DNA of 5,434 bases from NCBI GenBank assembly GCA_003641405.1, contig QNAF01000191.1, positions 1 to 5,434 on the forward strand. Direction: 5' to 3'. The stretch comes from Candidatus Zixiibacteriota bacterium (GTDB lineage Bacteria; Zixibacteria; MSB-5A5; GN15; FEB-12). The position numbers and the translations under genes were made by a program. The stretch's first letter is position 1. Every line of letters begins with the position of its first letter. Under the pieces are notes generated by a model. It was given only the letters and a program-made list of their open reading frames with translations. It had not been told where the DNA came from and made no database searches. Positions 1 to 5,059 of the stretch are shown here, piece by piece.

Positions 1-326
1 AGCTCTTTCCGGGCTGCGGCAATATCCGATGGTTGTGCCTGCTTCACAGGAAGCTTGCTGATGAGTTTTTTTCCTTCTTTGGAACCCGGTTCTACAACGA
101 AACTGTGCCGGCTTGAGCTATGCAACTCAGTCAGGGCCAGGTCAAAGCCAGATGAGGCTTTTGGCCCGGTATTGGTCGATGCGCAAAAGCATGTTCCTCC
201 GGGATGGACACAGTTGACCGCTACCACAAAGAGGTTCCGACGGCGTTCCTGATATGCACGGTCTACATATGGACCTTGTGTAAAGATCTTGTCATGGATG
301 GACAGAGATTCAACAGTTTTAGTCAT
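1..326 (-). CDS. Partial iron-sulfur protein, sulfhydrogenase beta / sulfite reductase A-like; family N-terminus missing
   Basis: The frame is open from ATG at 326 down to the left edge (108 codons), so the C-terminal part, where the family's ferredoxin domain would lie, is outside the window. Visible family hallmarks are HDKIF...GPYVD near residues 11-22, AVNC at 36-39, the GGTCFCAS cysteine motif at 43-50 (Cys46, Cys48), TGP at 53-55 and GFDLALTEL at 60-68. These belong to the 4Fe-4S dicluster family that includes the beta subunit of sulfhydrogenase and AsrA-type subunits, which pass electrons between iron-sulfur clusters and a partner flavoprotein or hydrogenase. Homologues normally carry roughly 100 or more residues before HDxVF; here an in-frame TGA at 342-344 closes the frame just upstream. 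A good Shine-Dalgarno sequence (GAGGTGGG, 336-343) sits 9 bases before the ATG, so the short form could be translated. It may be a truncated but expressed gene or a decaying one. Family assignment is confident; the functional state is uncertain. Confidence 0.82.
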   Translation of the reverse strand, partial: MTKTVESLSIHDKIFTQGPYVDRAYQERRRNLFVVAVNCVHPGGTCFCASTNTGPKASSGFDLALTELHSSSRHSFVVEPGSKEGKKLISKLPVKQAQPSDIAAARKE

Positions 327-335
327 TCTTAATTG

Positions 336-343
336 CCCACCTC
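336..343 (-). promoter_or_regulatory. Ribosome binding site deciding the 326 start
   Basis: GAGGTGGG on the minus strand ends 9 bases before ATG 326. With the in-frame stop at 342-344, it makes 326 the only credible ATG start for the minus-strand iron-sulfur gene. Confidence 0.6.
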
Positions 344-402
344 AGAGTTTCCTAGTTTCCGTGTACTTATTATCGGCTTAGATCGAGCGCGAAACAGCCG
401 AA

Positions 403-909
403 TTACAAAGAACGAGGGTATATGTTCACAATCTGTACATTGGTTTCCAGACAAGCGAAACCGTTGAGGATAGGGCGCGCTTGCTCAGGAATTCTTGAAT
501 TGGCGATTTCCGGGAAAACTTCCAATATCAGCCTACAGGGAAGATTGTTCCGGCTTCCAACGGGATCGACTCTCAATGGTAGCCACATTTTCGGCTGTTT
601 CGGTGGGGTGGGGCAATTGCTGGCTTTCGTGAATCTGACCGAAACTGGACGCTACCATCAAAGAAGCAAAGACGTTGCACTAACCTGTTGTGGTTCTTCG
701 TATTGTCTTGATTGTCAAGGTGTTACATAATGGGGGGTATCTTCCGGTCTCTCCCTGAGCGGCACTGTCTATATTTCTATAACGTTCAAGCGGTAGTACA
801 AATCCCTACGGAATCGCCCTTCCGCGATCAACTCCTCCGGGTCCGGATTAGGCTGAGCCGATGCAAGGGCAGCCCTCTGGATACTCGGTTTCCCATAAGT
901 TGTTGTCAT
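403..909 (-). pseudogene. Broken sigma-54-dependent AAA+ activator (NtrC/bEBP family)
   Basis: On the minus strand, the frame from ATG 909 contains DPEELIAEGRFRRDLYYRLN followed by VIEI, then a TAG stop at 769-771, and continues in the same frame with VPLRERPED before a TGA at 715-717. This is the conserved segment of the sigma-54 activator AAA+ domain usually read as LEELIAEGRFREDLYYRLNV..I.LPPLRERPEDIP. The alignment crosses the TAG without any indel, so it is a nonsense mutation. Further downstream, FPGN-RQFKN (517-489) resembles the family's WPGNVRELEN motif. It is followed in another frame by EQARPILNG (486-460), resembling IERAVILNG, which implies a frameshift between them. That frame ends at TAA 403-405. 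The Walker A, GAFTGA and Fis-type DNA-binding parts are not recognisable. The spacing between PLRERPED and FPGN is longer than normal, so an insertion or rearrangement is likely. The 738-840 segment is convincing; the 403-517 segment is moderately supported. There is no intact gene on either strand across 327-1075. Confidence 0.7.
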
Positions 910-1018
910 TACTGTCTATAAGCATCTGGTACGGCCTACTGTCTGCCTATCTGTATTGTATTGAGACGTGGCAACTTGGGTATGCCTGCCTGTCCCTAAA
1001 AAAAACCTCAAATTCTCC

Positions 1019-1046
1019 TTGACAGTTGTCGATATGTTTATATATA
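1019..1046 (+). promoter_or_regulatory. Predicted sigma-70 promoter of the arsR-family gene
   Basis: A consensus -35 box TTGACA (1019-1024) is followed after 16 bases by TATATA (1041-1046); TATATG at 1043-1048, with an 18-base spacer, is an alternative -10. Transcription would start near 1053-1056, about 20 bases before the ATG at 1076. The leader is therefore short, and the candidate operator lies at the start site. Confidence 0.6.
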
Positions 1047-1052
1047 TGTAGA

Positions 1053-1070
1053 CGCACATACGTACGGATG
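1053..1070 (+). promoter_or_regulatory. Candidate operator overlapping the arsR start region
   Basis: CGCACATACG (1053-1062) runs into an imperfect dyad CATaCGTACGgATG (1057-1070), with outer arms CAT/ATG around the palindrome CGTACG. It lies immediately downstream of the predicted -10 and just before the ATG, where an autoregulatory ArsR-type repressor would block transcription. The first ten bases recur as CGCACATGCG at 1440-1449 in the promoter of the next operon. Binding by the adjacent regulator is inference. Confidence 0.35.
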
Positions 1071-1075
1071 CAAAT

Positions 1076-1414
1076 ATGAAGATAGAGAATCCTGAACTAT
1101 ACGAGTTGCACGCTGACTTTTGCAAGGTGATTAGCAGTCCGAAGCGACTCATGATTGTAACTCTTCTGAATGGCAACGAACTTAGTGTCGGTGAATTGGC
1201 AGAGGCTTTGGATATGCCATTCAGCAACATTAGCCAGCACTTGCGGGTGTTGAGGGCAAAGCACATTGTACGAACCAGAAAGGATGGACAGACAGTCTAC
1301 TACTCCCTTACTGATAATCGACTGCCCCAGGTCTGTGCTGATATTCGGAAGATATTACTAGAAGGTATGCGCGATCGTTTCAAGAAAACACAGAAGATGT
1401 CACAGGGCAAATGA
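1076..1414 (+). CDS. ArsR-family winged-helix transcriptional regulator
   Basis: A 112-residue protein of typical ArsR/SmtB length, expected to be a cytoplasmic homodimer that represses transcription and releases DNA when it senses a metal or thiol signal. The first helices contain HADFCKVISSPKRLMIVTLL (residues 12-31). The helix-turn-helix is at about 37-62 (SVGELAEAL, then SNISQHLRVLRAK), and the beta wing is at 65-78 (VRTRKDGQTVYYSL). No ELCVCDL-type arsenic or cadmium cysteine motif is present at the recognition helix. The only cysteines are Cys16 in the first helix and Cys87 in the C-terminal helix, which leaves a thiol-based sulfur or redox switch as a possibility. The Shine-Dalgarno sequence is weak (GGA at 1066-1068, 7 bases from the ATG). 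The gene has its own promoter and precedes the TusA/Hdr operon on the same strand, so it is the likely local regulator of that operon. The family is secure; the ligand and targets are inferred. Confidence 0.93.
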   Translation: MKIENPELYELHADFCKVISSPKRLMIVTLLNGNELSVGELAEALDMPFSNISQHLRVLRAKHIVRTRKDGQTVYYSLTDNRLPQVCADIRKILLEGMRDRFKKTQKMSQGK

Positions 1415-1426
1415 TAGTGTTTTTTT
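1385..1426 (+). terminator. Weak possible terminator after the arsR-family gene
   Basis: AAAACAC (1385-1391) can pair with GTGTTTT (1417-1423), and the T run extends to 1426. The stem is AT-rich, the loop is about 25 bases and the stop codon lies inside it, so this would be an inefficient terminator at best. Partial read-through into the operon is plausible. Confidence 0.2.
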
Positions 1427-1439
1427 GCTTATACATATG

Positions 1440-1449
1440 CGCACATGCG
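1440..1449 (+). promoter_or_regulatory. Second copy of the CGCACATRCG candidate operator motif
   Basis: CGCACATGCG matches 1053-1062 at nine of ten positions. It sits inside a doubled TGCGCA element (1438-1443 and 1446-1451), itself a palindromic half-site repeated with a 2-base spacer. It covers the position expected for the -35 box of the promoter whose -10 is at 1467-1472, which is a natural place for repression. Confidence 0.35.
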
Positions 1450-1472
1450 CAACAACGCACGAATAGTATAAT
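1444..1472 (+). promoter_or_regulatory. Predicted promoter of the TusA/Hdr operon
   Basis: A perfect -10 box TATAAT lies at 1467-1472. With a 17-base spacer the -35 would be CATGCG (1444-1449), a poor match to TTGACA, so the promoter may be weak or controlled by the overlapping motif. A second -10-like TATAAA occurs at 1476-1481. The coding start is 30 bases downstream. Confidence 0.5.
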
Positions 1473-1490
1473 GCATATAAATAATCACTT

Positions 1491-1495
1491 GGAGG
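1491..1495 (+). promoter_or_regulatory. Strong ribosome binding site of the TusA-family gene
   Basis: GGAGG lies 7 bases before ATG 1503. It is the strongest Shine-Dalgarno sequence in the window and marks the first gene of the operon. Confidence 0.75.
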
Positions 1496-1502
1496 TTACA
1501 CT

Positions 1503-1757
1503 ATGAACGTCGAAGAACTCAAGTCACTAGAAGCTGCCAAGGTCGTGGATGCCAGGGGCACAGCCTGCCCGGGACCATTACTTGAAGCCAAGCGTGGTAT
1601 GGCGGAAGTCGCTATGAATGGAATTATGGAAGTACTTTCCTCAGACGAAGGCACTAATGATGACATCCCGCTGTGGTGCAAAAAAATAGGGCACGAATAC
1701 CTTGGTAATCTGGAGGAAGCGGGTCACTGGAGACTTTTCGTACGACGGATGAAATGA
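1503..1757 (+). CDS. TusA-family sulfur carrier protein
   Basis: An 84-residue protein of normal TusA length (about 75-85). The family signature is present as VDARGTACPGPLLEAKRGM (residues 15-33), with the catalytic Cys22 in the CPxP motif CPGP (22-25). The rest fits the TusA two-layer alpha/beta fold: a strand at IMEVLSSD (41-48), a helix at DDIPLWCKKIGHEYL (53-67) and a last strand at WRLFVRR. TusA proteins carry sulfur as a cysteine persulfide and hand it to partners in tRNA thiolation, cofactor synthesis or dissimilatory sulfur metabolism. A second cysteine, Cys59, lies in the helix. No DsrE or tRNA-thiolation genes are nearby; the neighbours are Hdr-type redox proteins, so a redox or dissimilatory sulfur-transfer role is more likely than tRNA modification (inference). 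The stop overlaps the next start as ATGA, indicating translational coupling. Confidence 0.92.
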   Translation: MNVEELKSLEAAKVVDARGTACPGPLLEAKRGMAEVAMNGIMEVLSSDEGTNDDIPLWCKKIGHEYLGNLEEAGHWRLFVRRMK

Positions 1758-2191
1758 TGCTATCAAATATCATCAACACAGGCTGGGAACCCAAGATTCT
1801 TGTGTTCTCAACCAACAATATTTCGGATCCCGGAATTGATCTGGCCGGTGGCTCACATATGCCGTATTCACCTGCCGTTTTGGTAGTGCCGGTTCCGTGC
1901 TCAAGTGGCATCAAGCCAGCCTGGGTGCTTCACGCGATTAATGCCGGATTTGATGGAGTGTTCATTGCCGCCGATGGGACGGACTGTGCCTATCTACCAG
2001 ACTGTACGAAGCGAACCGGCGAAGTTGTTGAAAAATCCCAGTCGCTTCTAAGAGAAAACAACCTTGATCCGAGGCGGCTGAAGATGGCGGCAATCTGCTC
2101 AGTCTGCGCTGAATCATTCCAATCGCACATGGAAAAGTTCAGGACCGCTTTGGTCAAGCTTGATTCATCACAAGAAAAGGTCGGGAAATGA
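1754..2191 (+). CDS. MvhD/FlpD-like hydrogenase iron-sulfur subunit with a degenerate cysteine set
   Basis: This 145-residue protein has the length and layout of the FlpD/MvhD family (small [2Fe-2S] subunits that carry electrons to HdrA): PKILVFS at 13-19 followed by DLAGGS, PCSSGIKPAWVLHAINAGFDGVFIA split over 48-72, then DGTDCAYLPDC at 74-84 in place of the usual GCHPGDCHY...GN. Canonical members begin FCCNWC...; here the equivalent stretch is FSTNNISD (18-25), so those cysteines are absent. Remaining cysteines are Cys49, Cys78, Cys84 and an added ICSVC pair (Cys115, Cys118). It may bind a differently ligated cluster, use thiols directly, or have a structural role. Its start overlaps the TusA-family stop, and ATG 1757 is an equally possible start (GGATGA at 1747-1752). 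The position before HdrA is the classical context. Family call firm; retained cluster uncertain. Confidence 0.85.
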   Translation: MMLSNIINTGWEPKILVFSTNNISDPGIDLAGGSHMPYSPAVLVVPVPCSSGIKPAWVLHAINAGFDGVFIAADGTDCAYLPDCTKRTGEVVEKSQSLLRENNLDPRRLKMAAICSVCAESFQSHMEKFRTALVKLDSSQEKVGK

Positions 2192-2230
2192 TCAGTTCTT
2201 TCTCTTTCAATGCGAAAACATTCACGGTGT

Positions 2231-2245
2231 CCCGGTTATCCCGGG
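2231..2245 (+). promoter_or_regulatory. Small GC-rich hairpin in the leader of the HdrA fusion gene
   Basis: CCCGG (2231-2235) can pair with CCGGG (2241-2245) across a 5-base loop. It lies in the 78-base gap before ATG 2270, the only sizeable gap inside the operon. It is not followed by a T run, so it is not an obvious terminator. It could be an RNA processing or stability element, or chance. Confidence 0.2.
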
Positions 2246-2269
2246 CCTTTCGGCAAGAGGTGCCGTCAC

Positions 2270-5059
2270 ATGAATCATGACGTTTTGGTTGTTGGTGGTG
2301 GAATCGCCGGAATGGAGTCGTCATTAACCCTTGGAGACATGGGGTACAACGTGCTTTTGGTGGAAAAGGAGGCCAGCATTGGCGGGAAGATGGTCTTGCT
2401 CAGCAAGGTGTTTCCGACCCTGGATTGCGCCAGTTGCATTTCCACGCCAAAGATGGCATCCACTGCTCACCACCCCAATATTACTATTTCAACATCCTCC
2501 GAAATTGATGAAATCATCAAAAAGGACGGGGGTAGCTTCAAGGTCAGACTTCATAAGAAATCTACCTATGTCAATTCAGCAGCATGTACAGGATGCGGTG
2601 AGTGTGAACTGGCCTGCACGGTCGCAAGACCGGATCCTTTCAATTTTGATTTGACTGCCCATCGAGCAATCCACATCCCTTTTCCTCAGGCTGTGCCAAA
2701 AAAAGCAGTTATGGTGAGGAAGGGGACATCTCCGTGTTCATTTAGTTGTCCTGCGGGCGTCAAGGCTCATGGCTATGTCTCTCTGGTTCGTAGCGGTAAG
2801 TACGAGGAAGCATTTCGCCTGCACATGGAAGACGCTCCCCTACCCGGCAGCCTTAGTCGGGCTTGTTATGCGCCGTGTGAAAGCGACTGTACTCGAGGCG
2901 AATTGGAGGGAACCGTCCCCATCCGGGCGATCAAGCGGTTCATGGTTGATCATTATTACGAAAAACATCCCGAACCGGAATACGGACCTCCAGAGACTCT
3001 GCTGGAGAAGAAAATTGCTGTAGTTGGTTCGGGTCCCGCAGGGCTGTCGGCGGCCTATCATCTGGCTCGCCACGGCTATCGCGTAACGGTTTTTGAATCC
3101 GCCACCAAACCCGGCGGCATGTTACGGTACGGAATTCCTGCCTACCGGCTGCCGAATGATGTGGTTGACCGGGACATAAAGAACATCACAGCTCTTGGCG
3201 TTTGCATCAACACCGAATCGCCAGTTTCGTCCCTGGAGTCACTGAAGGATCAGGGATTTGATGCTACTTTTCTTGCCCTGGGTACTTCTGAGGGGATGAA
3301 AATGTCCATCGAGGGTGAAGATTTGAATGGTGTTACTGACTGCATGAGCTTTCTCAAGCAGGCCAATTCCCCGGACGCGATGGATCTGAGCGGTAAAACC
3401 GTGATGGTTATAGGCGGCGGCAACGCTGCTATCGATCCGGCTAGAACGGCAATCCGCCTTGGTGCCAAAGAGGTCATTATACAGTATCGACGGAGTCGGG
3501 CAGAAATGCCGGCTCATAACTGGGAGGTTACGGCAGCTCTGGAAGAGGGTGTCACACTTCAAGCTTTGCAGAACCCGGTTCGTTTTGTGGGAAGCAACGG
3601 TAGTCTGGAAGCAGTAGAGAGCATTACAATGAAGCTTGGCGAGCCGGATGACAGTGGCCGGCGGCGCCCCATTCCGATAAGCGGTTCGGAGCAGCGTATC
3701 TCGGTTGATCTGGCCATTCTTGCAATCGGTCTCAAGCCGAGCACATCACCATTTGCAAGGGAGCTTGAGCTCAATCGCAACGGGACGATTCAAGCAAATG
3801 AGGAAACGTTCCAAACTTCAGTGAATTCAGTATTTGCCGGAGGTGATGCCGTTACCGGGCCATCCATGATTGTCAGTGCAATCGGACATGGAAAACGGGC
3901 CGCCTTCTATATTGATCGCCTACTTAAGGGTGAGGCGCTTGATGGCATTACTTTCGATAGTAGATTGCCGGCCGTAGAAGCCTCAGCTGTTTTGTCACGG
4001 GCTAATTCCGATGGCGGCGAGAACGGCAACGGCTCCGGGCACCAGCAGTTACTTCCGGTGGTGGGCCTGGAAACACCTCGCGCAGCGATATCGGAACGCA
4101 CTCCAACTGAAAAAAGGGAGCTTCCGGTATCCGAACGCATTAAGAGTATGGCCGAGGTAGAGATTCCCTTTACTGAAGAAGAAGCTCGCTATGGTGCCAA
4201 TCGGTGTCTGGACTGTGGCGTGTGCTCTGAATGCAATGAATGCGTAAGGGTCTGTCCGGCGAACGCCATCGATTTCAGTCTTCGGGATGAAGAACAGACC
4301 ATTGAGGTTAAATCCGTCATCGTGTCAACCGGTTTCAATATTTTTGATGCCCACCGAAAGCCAACCTACGGTTATGGTAAGTTCCCTAATGTCATTACAG
4401 CGATGCAGATGGATCGCATCCTGGCCCCCACACGTCCCTATAATGGTGTCATCAGACCTTCAGACGGTAAGGCACCTGACAATATTGCTTACGTTCTGTG
4501 CGCCGGTTCCCGTGACCAGAGTGTAGACAATATACTGTGTTCCCGAGTTTGTTGTATGTATTCCATAAAGCAAGCCCAGCTGGTCATGGGATCTCTTCCA
4601 CTGGCAGATATCACCATCTACTATATTGACATTCGTGCCTTCGGCAAGGGTTACGACGAGTTCTACCAGCAAGCCAGGGGAATGGGGGTCTATTTTGTCA
4701 AGGGACGGGTAGCTCAGATCAGCGAGTTGGATACCGGAAACCTGGACGTGCAGTACGAGGCTATCGGAGGGGATGGTGGTCTTAAACACGCGGACCACGA
4801 TCTGGTGGTGCTGTCTACCGGTTTCTTGCCGAACCCTGATGCTCTCCGCATGTTCAAGAACGACGACCTCGAAGCAGACACTCACGCGTACGTACGTGAA
4901 ATCGACGAAGACATCAACCCTGGAAGGACCAGTATTGACGGTGTCTTTGTGGCTGGGGCAGCTTCCGCCCCCCGAGACATTCCTGACAGCATTCTTCACT
5001 CGGGAGCGGCAGCGGCTCAGACGGCTGCATACATAGAGAGAATGAGGACTGGCCAATGA
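2270..5059 (+). CDS. HdrA-like FAD/iron-sulfur oxidoreductase with an inserted GltD/NfnB-like module
   Basis: 929 residues, cytoplasmic, no signal peptide or membrane segment. Order of parts: HdrA FAD-binding fold (VVGGGIAG, 7-14) and the HdrA-type FPTLDCASCISTPKM segment (48-62; Cys53, Cys56); ferredoxin motif CxxCxxCxxxC (Cys106, 109, 112, 116); HdrA phrase IPFPQAVPKKAV (136-147). A whole GltD-like unit then follows: N-terminal cluster cysteines Cys156, 160, 199, 203, 207; FAD fold GSGPAG (253-258); PGGMLRYGIPAYRLP (281-295); nucleotide fold IGGGNAAID (381-389) with YRRSRAEMPA (406-415), arginines suggesting NADPH; FAGGDAV (522-528). After a Gly/Asn/Ser-rich linker (about 580-595), HdrA resumes with Cys646-662, C744AGSRD and ILCSRVCCMY (Cys757, 761, 762), ending FVAGAASAPRDIPDSI. 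It lacks the HdrA N-terminal domain. ATG 2270 is preferred over in-frame ATG 2210 because AGAGGTG (2256-2262) precedes it and the FAD strand starts at once; 2210 has no Shine-Dalgarno. Likely reaction: NAD(P)H-linked flavin electron transfer or bifurcation (inference). Confidence 0.94.
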   Translation: MNHDVLVVGGGIAGMESSLTLGDMGYNVLLVEKEASIGGKMVLLSKVFPTLDCASCISTPKMASTAHHPNITISTSSEIDEIIKKDGGSFKVRLHKKSTYVNSAACTGCGECELACTVARPDPFNFDLTAHRAIHIPFPQAVPKKAVMVRKGTSPCSFSCPAGVKAHGYVSLVRSGKYEEAFRLHMEDAPLPGSLSRACYAPCESDCTRGELEGTVPIRAIKRFMVDHYYEKHPEPEYGPPETLLEKKIAVVGSGPAGLSAAYHLARHGYRVTVFESATKPGGMLRYGIPAYRLPNDVVDRDIKNITALGVCINTESPVSSLESLKDQGFDATFLALGTSEGMKMSIEGEDLNGVTDCMSFLKQANSPDAMDLSGKTVMVIGGGNAAIDPARTAIRLGAKEVIIQYRRSRAEMPAHNWEVTAALEEGVTLQALQNPVRFVGSNGSLEAVESITMKLGEPDDSGRRRPIPISGSEQRISVDLAILAIGLKPSTSPFARELELNRNGTIQANEETFQTSVNSVFAGGDAVTGPSMIVSAIGHGKRAAFYIDRLLKGEALDGITFDSRLPAVEASAVLSRANSDGGENGNGSGHQQLLPVVGLETPRAAISERTPTEKRELPVSERIKSMAEVEIPFTEEEARYGANRCLDCGVCSECNECVRVCPANAIDFSLRDEEQTIEVKSVIVSTGFNIFDAHRKPTYGYGKFPNVITAMQMDRILAPTRPYNGVIRPSDGKAPDNIAYVLCAGSRDQSVDNILCSRVCCMYSIKQAQLVMGSLPLADITIYYIDIRAFGKGYDEFYQQARGMGVYFVKGRVAQISELDTGNLDVQYEAIGGDGGLKHADHDLVVLSTGFLPNPDALRMFKNDDLEADTHAYVREIDEDINPGRTSIDGVFVAGAASAPRDIPDSILHSGAAAAQTAAYIERMRTGQ

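Noticed and set aside
422..730. Open frame of 102 codons on the plus strand
   Set aside because: No recognisable domain and no clear Shine-Dalgarno, and it lies antisense to the sigma-54 activator remains, which explain the conserved residues on the other strand.
712..921. Open frame of 69 codons on the plus strand
   Set aside because: It is the antisense shadow of the GRFRRDLYYRLN...PLRERPED segment; the minus-strand reading is the meaningful one.
940..995. Short repeats of the type CTGCCT/CTGTC before the arsR promoter
   Set aside because: Units are too short and irregular to be a CRISPR array, tandem repeat or defined binding site.
998..1005. Run of eight A on the plus strand, a possible minus-strand terminator T run
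   Set aside because: No stem-loop could be found next to it and no minus-strand gene ends there.
2210..2269. Alternative upstream start ATG 2210 for the HdrA fusion, adding 20 residues
   Set aside because: No ribosome binding site precedes it, and the added residues (several Cys, Pro and Arg) do not resemble an HdrA start; ATG 2270 has AGAGGTG and leads straight into the FAD strand.
4885..4896. CGTACGTACG-like repeat resembling the arsR-side dyad centre
   Set aside because: It is inside conserved coding sequence and lacks the flanking CGCACAT part, so it is most likely chance.
4460..5056. Open frame of 198 codons on the minus strand
   Set aside because: It lies wholly opposite the conserved C-terminal half of the HdrA fusion and has no family features of its own.
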